NCBI GenBank assembly: GCA_028565635.1
Contig: JAOXYB010026834.1
Span: 1-15,654 of the forward strand
Length of the DNA stretch: 15,654 nucleotides
From: Phoronis ovalis
Taxonomy: Eukaryota; Phoronida; Phoronidae
Reading direction: 5' to 3'
The notes under the pieces are model-generated. The model had not been told where the DNA came from. It did no database searches and worked only from the letters and a program-made list of their open reading frames with translations. Every line of letters begins with the position of its first letter. Within the stretch, counting starts at the first letter, position 1. A program made the translations under genes and the position numbers. Below, one piece after another: positions 9,248-15,654 of this stretch.

Positions 9248-9253
9248 TTTAAT
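9248..9253 (-). terminator. Candidate G-alpha poly(A) signal ATTAAA
   Basis: TTTAAT on the plus strand reads ATTAAA on the minus strand, 107 nt after the G-alpha stop. It would give a short 3' UTR. No AATAAA is nearer. A candidate only. Confidence 0.35.
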
Positions 9254-9359
9254 CAATTTCCCATAGGTGATAAAGAGCTAGTCTCTCTATTAAATCTTTG
9301 CGAATCACATTTTGGACAATTCTGGACTCTCATCACTTTATAATCCTGCTTCATCATAT

Positions 9360-9550
9360 TCAAAACACTTTTGCTTTCTTCAAATTAATTTCTACTACTA
9401 CTTGTAAGATATTGTCTATCAAGTTTTTCATAATAGTGGTGTCCGTAGCGCAAGAAACATGCATATAAAGTTGTTTATTTCCAACAGCAGGGAAACTTTG
9501 TTGAAACTTTTTCTTGATGTAGTCTAAGCAGGCGTCTGGAGAGTTTTCAC
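9360..9550 (-). CDS. G-alpha exon 7 (CATDT, C-terminal helix, stop)
   Basis: The exon completes Gly315, then encodes a helix ([11 protein letters not shown]), [12 protein letters not shown] and the alpha-5 helix ending INLKKAKVF, then TGA at 9362-9360. CATDT contacts the guanine base. The last residues choose the receptor; here the Cys at -4 of Gi-type tails is Ala. The acceptor is caattacag, phase 1. Confidence 0.94.
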
Positions 9551-12500
9551 CTGTAATTGTAAGAGCAAATGAAATGTACGTCGTTTGACTAATTACAGAC
9601 AATCACCGGTGAAAAGTGAAACAAATCCCCTACCGATAAGGCACACAAAAGTAGATCGATGGTGTTGGACAAAATGCAAGCAAATAAACAAATTGTTTAA
9701 TATACACTTTTAGACGATATTTTCTCATCAGAGGTCACCATGGCAACCAGATGAATATATACATGTATCTAGTTGCCAGTGCCATATTTTTGATGTTATT
9801 TTTTTGCTTTAATAAAGTTTGGGTATAGAGATGAAGTTGAGAATTACTCAGTTTTAACAGGGTTTTTTTTTCATAGAACAAGTAAGACTACCTATAGTGT
9901 TTCTTGAGACTGTCGGAGATACGAGTTATTATTATTGTGTAAAATGAGATTTTCTTGTAAGCAAACTTTATAGGAAAAAGTTAATAAAAATCATCAACTG
10001 TGTTTATGTGTTTATTTCTTACCAGAATAGTCAGGAAAGCATTCCTGCAGCTGTTTTATTTTCAGTTTTTCTAAGAAAATATCGTGTTTGTTGAGGAACA
10101 GTATCGTATCCGTATCTTTCAGAAATTCATTTTTTACCACATCTATAAAAGCTTGCAAGCTGTCCAGTAACGAATTCTGAAATAATGAAAAAATGTTATA
10201 TGATTTTATTGAATTATAACCTAAATCATTACATGTGTCAAATTCCCTGCCAAAAATGCTTGCGTAGTTGTCAGAAAAATTATAGCATAAGGGTAAAATA
10301 TTTGGACAAAGGTCTTTTGCAAAATTAATTCCCTTTTCGATAATCGCTATCAGTGCCGTTTCCTAGATTTACATGTAGTGGAACAAACCTGAGTGGATTC
10401 TTCTTCTAAACTTTCACAATACCCACTTAGTGACACGAAGAATATAACGGCAGTTACACCTTCAAAGAAACAAATCCATTTCTTCCGTTGACTTTTCTGT
10501 CCTGCCACATCTATAGCCCTGGAGTAAAAAAAGTTACAACATTGTATATGGCATAAAGTAGCCTTATTTTCTGCAAATTTACGCGAAAAACAAACAAATT
10601 TCATTTTTTTAATCCTGGTGCTTATTTACATATGTCATTACATACACATATATGTATATATTTATGAAGAAACGCTTTACGCGCATTCGACGTTAGACAA
10701 ACTTGCGGCTCATCATTACCTGTATTCTAGTCCGCCAGCTGTAAAACTGTGTTCGGTTACTCCTAGTGTGACTTGTCGCATGTATAAGATGTCTTGAATA
10801 TTAGGCACATAGCTGGTTTGAGATATTCTGTTAAGATTATCTAAAAAACTGAATAAGAAAAAATCTAGATTTTAGTTCTGCATCGAAACACATCCTTTTA
10901 ATTTCATTTATTTACAGATAAAGTGTCCTATACATTTCTCAAACTCACAGTGGATTTGGGGAAAATATTTGCCAAATTATTTATTTTGGCGGAGAATAAA
11001 TACAATTTATGCATCAAATAACTATTTTACTTTAATATATCAATGGTGATGTAACCTTAGTAGCGAACGCAGAATGCAAGAAAATTCAAGTAGAAGAGTC
11101 CTGTTCGCATGACGTACAATGTATTCATTTTTCTCGTACACATCAATTTTGCACCAAATTACTAGAACTTTTTCTCCAACAATTACTATTATATATATGA
11201 AGGAAAGTAAGTCTGTAGATGTACCTGCAACCAAATTATGTGTTATAGGTGTCTTTTATTAGCACGGAAATTATAGGCAACATGGAACAAAGCAGAAATT
11301 TCTTCTTACGAGAGATTTGAAATTAGAATGACTACGTGACATATGCTTACTGCACTTCCGAATGAGTTAACTCTATTTTAAATCGATTCCGTTGACCATA
11401 ACATTTCTGAAAACTGACATCTTCAAATAGTTTTGTTACATGATTTGGTAATGTCGTAGTAGTTTCTTCTTTACCAATGGCTCCTTCTATGTAATTCCCA
11501 TTTTCTGACATATGCAGCATTTTTGTAATTCTAGCGTGCGTATTTGTTCTTGGATATTTCTCTTGGAATTCATTTGCGCATTGCTGAAAATATATGCACA
11601 AGATAGTATGCTGTTTGATGAATAACTACACAGTTTGCATTACAAACACTTCAGACATTTATAAGGACTTAATTAGTTTGCTTTCTGTTGGTGAACAATT
11701 GCAATAGGCGTAATTTTTATTAAAACAATTATTTTTAACCTTGAGAAACAAAGATGAAGGGATGTCCCATTTGCACTCAGTGACCCCCGCATATTTTAAA
11801 ATTGTTTTAATTAATGTTTTAATTGAGTTACGATTATTAAAAGTTAATAGGTAATTTGATTGAACAATTATCTTTTAATTGATCATATAATAATGACCAA
11901 GGTCATCACCAGGGGCCACCATATGAAGGTTTGCCTTTTCCTTTATTATTACAGTAGTGTTTGAGATAGAGTAGTGAAATTTGGTAGACAAGTTAATTGA
12001 ATAATAATTCATTAATTTATTGCTTAATAACAAACAAAATCACCACCAGGAGTCACTACGTGAAATTTACGTTTTTATTAATAACTAGTAATTTTTGAGA
12101 TAGTGTAATGAAAATCGGTGGACATAATAATTCTATTTTAATTGGTTACGTAATAATGAATAAGGTCACCGCAAGGAGCCGCCACCGGCCAAATCAAATT
12201 TACTGTTATTTATAACTTGCAGAAGTTTTGATGATAGAGTAATGAAACTTGGTGGATAAGTTAATTGGATAACCTTTTAATTTATTACGTAGTTAATAAA
12301 ATCACCACCAGGAGCTGCCACGTGGAAGTGTATGTTTTTAAATATAACCGAGTTGCCAGAAGACGAAAATGAATAAGCCTCGTATTTCGATATGTCGATA
12401 GCGAAATACAGCGGCAACCGCGAAGCGGTCGAGAAATGTACGTTTTAATAAAAAATAATGAAAGATTCAAAGACGATAATTAATGAGCCCGGTATTTCAG

Positions 12501-15224
12501 TATGCTACTGTTTCAACTAAGTGCACGACCCCGTAGTATCGTGGTATGTTGTACTATGCCCATGACCGAACATGATTTCACGGATACACTATATGTGACA
12601 TAACAAATAACAATATCACAGGGTCGCATCTCGTTGCAATCGCTAGTAATGAAACGATAATTAAAGTTACATTTGCGATTACACTGTAATTAATACTCAC
12701 TTGTATATCATTACCATCAAACGTTAATCCCATTTCTGTCATGTTATCTAACACTGTGTGTATTGCGTCTGTTATATTCTCATATACGAAGGGGAGGAGT
12801 CCTTTTCTAACATCTTCAGGGTAGGCATCACCAAAATGTATCCGTAACTGCTTGATAAAAGTACTCTTCCCTGTTCCAGCACCACCTAGTTATAAAATAA
12901 TGAAATAATCAACAAAGGAAGTCAGAACAATAAAACCGTGAATAAAACATACATAACAAACATTTGATACATCCAATCACTAAAAGCTTTTATAACATCT
13001 ACTTTACTTACATATTAACCGGATTATATATGAATTTATACCATATAACACCCGGTTTAACCATTAACACAATTGCTTGATCATTATTTATTGTTTCTCC
13101 TCTGTAGTATAATGGTACGGCGGGATGTTCTAAAAGTAGACAACTGTTTTGTGACAGGCTTGGTACGTGTATAGGATCAAAAAATAGTAGTCGTGTTTTG
13201 AAAACCTTTTAGTGTCCAGTACCATTTGGTTGTTCATAATTCAGTGTAAAGTATACTATGCACATACTCATTTTTCATGTCATTCGAGGAAAAAATGCGG
13301 ACTTTATTATTGGCAGCCATCAATCAAATGTAAGACACTCATTGCACCCATATACAACAAAAAGGGAAAATAGTAACTGCCCAAGGGTTTGATGCGAACA
13401 ACAAAAATTGCTATTCCATGCATAATCGATATTGCAATTACAACCTTTGCTCTACCTATTAAAAACGTAGTAATTAGTGTATCTCCTGTAACTAAAGTGT
13501 CTGCTAATCTAGAATCCATTCAGTTATAAGTGCCGATAAAAAAAACTGCAATTACATCCATATCTTGTGTCTAGCCACAGGAAAATATTGACTAGACAGA
13601 GTTAATCTGAGAAAATCTAATACCATTTGAAATATAAAGAGACTACTTTATGTACCGAATCAATCAAATAAAGCATTTCAAGTTTTGCATTCTATCTTTA
13701 TTATTATATTAACATGTGGATCCAAGTAAAAACCGTATACACAAAATTGTTGCGAAACATAAGTGGCTTTATTTTTAATTACGTACAGCTTCGTGTATAG
13801 CAAAACCTAATAAATTACAGTACTGTAACAATGCTAGCTTTTACTTTTCTTGACTGGTAGGCATTCTTTTGAATAAAAACAAATAGCACGGCCTATTCTA
13901 ATCATACGATTCCTGTATTATGAAAATCAATTTTCCAATATTTAAACCCCATGAACTACAACTTACAACATTTTGTTTTTGCTTGATTTCCAAAAATTCG
14001 TACAAATTCACAATTCTATCAAATATTACAGTTCAAACTTACAAAACGAAAATATGAATGTATTCATGCACATTTCTTTCTACCAGTTCATATGTCGGTT
14101 TCGTTAATTATATCTTTGAGTTGGACAAAATACAAACCTATCTTTTACTTTTAAATGCAGACCAGCTAAACAGATGATGTATACAAAATCATTGTGTTTA
14201 TCAGAATAATTTTATAATTTTCCGGAATGTTCATACGAACTATGTAAGAATCGAGAAAAAACGAATTAATTAATATCTGAACTACTGTTAGTTCGCAGTA
14301 CAGAAAACATATCTGTCAACTGGTAGAAAAAAAGAGGAACATTGTTATTTGTGGGACGGGTGGAATAACTTATACATTGTACATGAATACATAAATTTGT
14401 TGTTCCAAATCATTTGTGAATAGCGTAAATTAATGTAATTATCAGCATGCATGGTTGCATAACCGTTTTGCATTATGATTATGTAACTTTTTTAACCAAT
14501 TAATTAGTGTAATCACAACAATTAAGTAAAAATTGATATAATAAGCTATTTTATACTTTTTTTATTTGCATGAAGCGTGCTCTAGTTTACCGCTGTTACT
14601 GCCTTATAGTTCGATATAAGCTGATGTCATTCGTTTTCGTGTATCTTATTAAATAATAATTAGTTTTACATGTGGATGAAGACAAAGATATTCCGAGGAG
14701 AATATCAAAGCAATTAATTATATAAAATATGCAAATGTGTCTCTGTACTGTTGTAGGCGTTCTTATATAGAAATGTGCGCATTCGTGCATGGTTTAGTTA
14801 GTAAAGCAAGTTAATATGCTAAGAACGAAGGATAATAAATTACTCGTATTGGTATTCAGCAAACTATAACTATTGGCGAAGGAAAAACAAAAAATAAAAA
14901 AAGCTAGGACATGCAAATTTGTTCGTAGAAAGTTCAATTTTCTAACAAAAGTGTTATGAAGTATGTGTTTCTTTTTGTTTTATCGTTCGAACTGACTATG
15001 AATGGAATATTTGTCAATGTGTGTAACTACTTGTTGCAAAAATACCTGTTTTATATATCTTTTTGTCGCTCTGTTCGAATAATCTAAAAATTAACTTAAA
15101 TCGCTCACTTGCCTAATATAAGTAGTTGTATTTCTTTCTGCTTCTTTTCCCGATCTGCCTCTAACTGACTGTCAATACTTTTACTCCTAGCAAGAGCCTT
15201 CTTACCATTTTTCGGTCGACTCAT
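9360..15224 (-). CDS. Divergent heterotrimeric G-protein alpha subunit, 7 exons, 377 aa
   Basis: Exons 15113-15224, 12701-12885, 11351-11583, 10720-10848, 10389-10518, 10023-10176 and 9360-9550 sum to 1134 nt in one frame. G-alpha proteins bind and hydrolyse GTP at the inner plasma membrane and link receptors to effectors. Residues in order: basic N-terminal helix (1-37); P-loop GGAGTGKST (38-46); helical domain (about 47-175, some 20 residues longer than in Gi); switch I R201 and T204; G3/switch II DVAGQ (223-227) with Gln227; NKHD (292-295); SCATDT (347-352); tail INLKKAKVF. Arg and Gln needed for GTP hydrolysis, Mg-binding Ser45 and Thr204, and guanine-binding NKxD are kept. Oddities are P-loop GAGES changed to GAGTG-type, the second DVGGQ glycine position changed to Ala, and Ala at -4 where Gi has the pertussis-toxin Cys. 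The intron positions at LG|G and YSG| are classic for animal G-alpha genes. The class (Gi/o, Gq, Gs, G12, Gv) is unresolved. The start is the first in-frame ATG after a stop; see the N-terminal entry. Confidence 0.93.
9551..10022 (-). other. G-alpha intron 6 with hairpin
   Basis: GT-AG intron (donor gtaaga at 10022, acceptor before 9550). It contains an inverted repeat, 9741-9752 (tggcaaccagat) against 9767-9778, pairing at 11 of 12 positions around a 14-nt loop. Nothing coding was seen. Confidence 0.7.
10023..10176 (-). CDS. G-alpha exon 6 (NKxD)
   Basis: Fifty-one codons plus one base. They contain a helix ([13 protein letters not shown]), then [14 protein letters not shown], the G4 motif with Asn292 and Asp295 for guanine specificity, then [14 protein letters not shown], matching 'CFPEYTG' of other G-alphas. 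The acceptor is ttatttcag and the donor is gtaaga. Confidence 0.95.
10389..10518 (-). CDS. G-alpha exon 5 (DxxGQ, switch II)
   Basis: The exon completes Arg220, then reads [32 protein letters not shown]. It holds G3 (Asp223, Gly226), catalytic Gln227 and the switch II helix that contacts G-beta-gamma and effectors. Usual sequence DVGGQRSERKKW is changed at three places. The acceptor is ttactccag and the donor is gtttgt at 10388. Confidence 0.96.
10720..10848 (-). CDS. G-alpha exon 4 (switch I)
   Basis: The exon encodes [20 protein letters not shown], then [15 protein letters not shown] and LEYR. This matches the 'Y.LD.L.RI...Y.P...DIL..R..T.GI.E..F' block of all G-alphas. Arg201 is the switch I arginine (cholera-toxin target in Gs) and Thr204 coordinates Mg. 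The acceptor is cttattcag before 10848 and the donor is gtaatg at 10719. Confidence 0.94.
10849..11350 (-). other. G-alpha intron 3
   Basis: GT-AG intron (donor gtaagc at 11350). Its main content is copy B of the 120-bp dispersed repeat at 11119-11245. A 64-codon minus-strand frame crossing that repeat (11040-11234) is broken in copy A by the indel, so I do not treat it as coding. Confidence 0.7.
11119..11245. repeat. Dispersed 127-bp repeat, copy B
   Basis: Same orientation as copy A at 9044-9163, about 2.1 kb away. It is 7 nt longer because of an AT-rich insertion near 11187-11195. It lies inside intron 3 of the G-alpha gene. Outside these limits the flanks share nothing. Confidence 0.9.
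11351..11583 (-). CDS. G-alpha exon 3 (helical domain)
   Basis: Seventy-seven codons plus two bases. The first half ([26 protein letters not shown]) is not conserved and lengthens the helical domain. The second half, [20 protein letters not shown], aligns with the 'LW.D..VQ.CY.R..E' block just before switch I, with Phe152 in place of the usual Trp. The acceptor is tattttcag and the donor is gtaagc. Confidence 0.9.
11830..12510. repeat. Diverged tandem array, 126-137 bp units
   Basis: Units start at 11901, 12038, 12164 and 12300 with (gg/aa)tcaccaccaggag-like sequence. Each continues with a T-rich stretch, a block like gagatagagtaatgaaac, ttggtgga and an AT-rich end. A partial unit precedes 11901. 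The fourth unit passes into two further related modules sharing agacga...gtatttc.gtatg (12361-12393 and 12471-12504). Units are clearly related but diverged, so the array is old. It lies entirely in G-alpha intron 2. Confidence 0.75.
12382..12409. repeat. 8-bp inverted repeat inside the array
   Basis: gtatttcg and cgaaatac are exact reverse complements, 12 nt apart. A 5-bp hairpin (accgc/gcggt) follows about ten bases later. A local structure in the last array modules, of unknown role. Confidence 0.5.
12701..12885 (-). CDS. G-alpha exon 2 (P-loop)
   Basis: The exon completes Gly38 and reads [20 protein letters not shown], then the first helices of the helical domain ([19 protein letters not shown]). 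The G1 motif keeps GxxxxGKST, but the Glu and Ser of the usual GAGESGKST are Gly and Thr. In most G-alpha genes this stretch is split by an intron soon after the P-loop; here it is one exon. The acceptor is ttataactag. Confidence 0.93.
12886..15112 (-). other. G-alpha intron 1, GC-AG type
   Basis: This 2.2-kb intron starts with GCAAGT (plus-strand 15112-15107) and ends with ataactag. The donor reads TTAG|GCAAGT, matching the strong consensus of GC-AG introns at all other positions. No GT donor nearby keeps the frame [10 protein letters not shown]. The interior is AT-rich and holds one 70-codon hydrophobic minus-strand ORF at 13307-13519, otherwise nothing recognised. Confidence 0.8.
13307..13519 (-). 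CDS. Possible small membrane-protein ORF nested in intron 1 (doubtful)
   Basis: A 70-codon ATG-to-TAA frame with two hydrophobic stretches, about residues 14-42 and 49-66 (for example [17 protein letters not shown]), separated by RIKPLG. I recognise no family. AT-rich DNA often gives hydrophobic frames by chance, and there is no visible promoter, splice partner or poly(A) signal tied to it. Listed only so that it can be tested. Confidence 0.15.
   Translation of the reverse strand: MDSRLADTLVTGDTLITTFLIGRAKVVIAISIMHGIAIFVVRIKPLGSYYFPFLLYMGAMSVLHLIDGCQ
15113..15224 (-). CDS. G-alpha exon 1 (N-terminal helix)
   Basis: From ATG at 15224, 37 codons plus one base. [20 protein letters not shown] leads to a lysine-rich helix and EIQLLILG, the first beta strand. 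ARSKSID and EIQLLILG align with 'ARRSRRIDR' and 'EIKLLLLG' of Gi/Gz-type alphas. The codon before an upstream extension is a stop (TAG within the acceptor). A G sits at -3 of the ATG. As read, the protein lacks Gly2 and Cys3 for acylation. Confidence 0.85.
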
Positions 15225-15242
15225 ATCGCTAGTACATCCAGT
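15225..15242 (-). other. In-frame Gly-Cys lipidation signature upstream of the Met
   Basis: Six codons in frame with the first ATG read TGCTSD. They directly follow ...atttttag, a usable acceptor. GCTSD lines up with the 'MGCTLS' start of Gi-type alphas, where Gly is myristoylated and Cys palmitoylated. The codon before Gly is ACT, not ATG, so either an upstream exon supplies a start or the motif is a relic. Confidence 0.5.
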
Positions 15243-15314
15243 CTAAAAATATGATATTTAATAAATGCATATGATCACGAGATAGTAGCATTAATAAAAT
15301 ATCAAGTATTCGAG

Positions 15315-15322
15315 TGACGTCA
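15315..15322. promoter_or_regulatory. cAMP response element-like palindrome TGACGTCA
   Basis: A perfect CREB/ATF consensus inside a 10-bp palindrome, gtgacgtcac, about 90 bp upstream of the first G-alpha ATG. The distance fits a promoter-proximal site. Occupancy is unknown. Confidence 0.45.
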
Positions 15323-15547
15323 CCAGAATTCTATCACACTAAACAAATAACTGGAGCGCAATGTAACCTGAAATAAATACCCTTTATTGTTGTTTTTATC
15401 ACACGAATTATTATGACATAATAGGCACACAAGGGCACAACCACCTCTCTAGCCAGCGTAACAAGTAACAAAAGAAACCCATCAATTGTAAGAATAAAAG
15501 ATTCTCTCAGAAATTCAGTAGGTTCCTAGAAATTGCTATCAGACGTT

Positions 15548-15570
15548 GCCCACGTACAGGCCCACGTACA
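15548..15570. repeat. Tandem 12-bp repeat with ACGTG core
   Basis: gcccacgtaca occurs at 15548-15558 and 15560-15570. On the minus strand each gives TACGTGGGC, whose ACGTG is the core bound by bHLH-PAS factors such as HIF. It lies about 330 bp upstream of the first G-alpha ATG. Confidence 0.4.
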
Positions 15571-15654
15571 CGCTCATCAATATACAATTACATCAAATTT
15601 CCTATTCCCGATCAAACACAACCCCACTCGATCTTATATATATTTCTATATCCT

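Larger units (their letters stand above)
7047..9359. other. Tail-to-tail interval: 3' UTRs of NDRG (+) and G-alpha (-)
   Basis: This 2.3-kb stretch separates the stop codons of two convergent genes. It is T- and TG-rich on the plus strand, as in a long NDRG 3' UTR. It contains two hairpins (7564-7582, 7630-7659), a minisatellite (8623-8685) and a 120-bp repeat (9044-9163). No reading frame shows family resemblance. The exact transcript ends cannot be fixed. Confidence 0.6.
11584..12700 (-). other. G-alpha intron 2, partly tandem repeat
   Basis: GT-AG intron with donor gtgagt at 12700. About 600 bp of it is a diverged tandem array (11830-12510). The rest is AT-rich with no coding signal. Confidence 0.75.
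15243..15654 (-). promoter_or_regulatory. Presumed 5' flank / promoter region of the G-alpha gene
   Basis: The 412 bp upstream of the first G-alpha exon, slightly richer in GC and CpG than the introns. It contains the TGACGTCA palindrome (15315-15322) and a tandem ACGTG pair (15548-15570). No TATA box at a convincing distance was found. An upstream non-coding or short coding exon may lie here or outside the window. Confidence 0.4.

Noticed and set aside
9811-9816. Plus-strand AATAAA as the NDRG poly(A) signal
   Set aside because: It lies within intron 6 of the opposite-strand G-alpha gene, 2.8 kb from the NDRG stop, which would require the transcript to run through the last G-alpha exon. Nearer ATTAAA motifs exist.
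11040-11234. 64-codon minus-strand ORF through the dispersed repeat
   Set aside because: Copy A of the same repeat has an indel that changes the frame, and the ORF lies within G-alpha intron 3 between two well-supported exons.
9044-11245. Dispersed repeat pair as a CRISPR-like or long terminal repeat pair
   Set aside because: Only two copies, no regular spacers, no primer-binding site or retroelement reading frame between them; the interval holds G-alpha exons 4-7.
13105-13115. tagtataatgg, similar to box A of a tRNA gene (tRNA-Asp-like 5' half)
   Set aside because: No box B, no acceptor stem and no cloverleaf could be drawn from the following 70 bases.
15103-15108. GTGAGC as an alternative donor for G-alpha intron 1
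   Set aside because: Joining there to 12885 shifts the frame and destroys the P-loop. The GC donor four bases earlier restores [10 protein letters not shown] exactly.

Overview
The window looks like nuclear DNA of an animal, most likely an invertebrate. It is AT-rich, its coding sequence is broken into short exons with GT...AG junctions, and the two recognisable proteins (an NDRG-family protein and a heterotrimeric G-protein alpha subunit) have animal-type exon architecture. I cannot name the phylum. Nothing here looks bacterial or viral, and there are no operons, Shine-Dalgarno sites or CRISPR arrays.

Left part (about 1-7046, plus strand): the 3' two thirds of an NDRG gene. Eight coding exons (301-387, 704-781, 3709-3824, 4645-4680, 4865-5012, 5642-5693, 6258-6350, 6946-7046) join in one frame to 236 codons plus a stop at 7044-7046. 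The 5' exons lie to the left of the window. The introns hold a 437-bp TA-flanked MITE-like element (5152-5588), a fold-back repeat (3260-3351), and a 68-bp tandem duplication (4755-4894) that copied a splice acceptor together with the first bases of its exon.

Middle (7047-9359): the space between two convergent genes. It should contain the NDRG 3' UTR and the end of the G-alpha transcript. It also contains RNA hairpins, a 3 x 21-bp minisatellite and one copy of a 120-bp segment found again inside the G-alpha gene.

Right part (9360-15242, minus strand): a complete or nearly complete G-alpha gene. Seven exons (15113-15224, 12701-12885, 11351-11583, 10720-10848, 10389-10518, 10023-10176, 9360-9550 in transcription order) join without frame breaks to 377 residues. 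Catalytic Arg201 and Gln227, NKxD and CATDT are all present. The P-loop, DVGGQ motif and C-terminal tail deviate from the usual sequence. Intron 1 must start with GC rather than GT. A Gly-Cys lipidation signature lies just upstream of the first Met, behind its own splice acceptor, so the true N-terminus is uncertain. Intron 2 carries a diverged tandem array of about 126-137 bp units. The 5' flank (15243-15654) has a perfect TGACGTCA palindrome and a tandem pair of ACGTG-containing 12-mers, as expected of a promoter region.

The two genes are tail-to-tail and there is no sign that they work in one pathway. The most interesting items are the divergent G-alpha with its odd N-terminus and GC-AG intron, and the duplicated acceptor in NDRG. 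Exon calls rest on conceptual splicing by eye and on remembered family motifs; no search or alignment was run.
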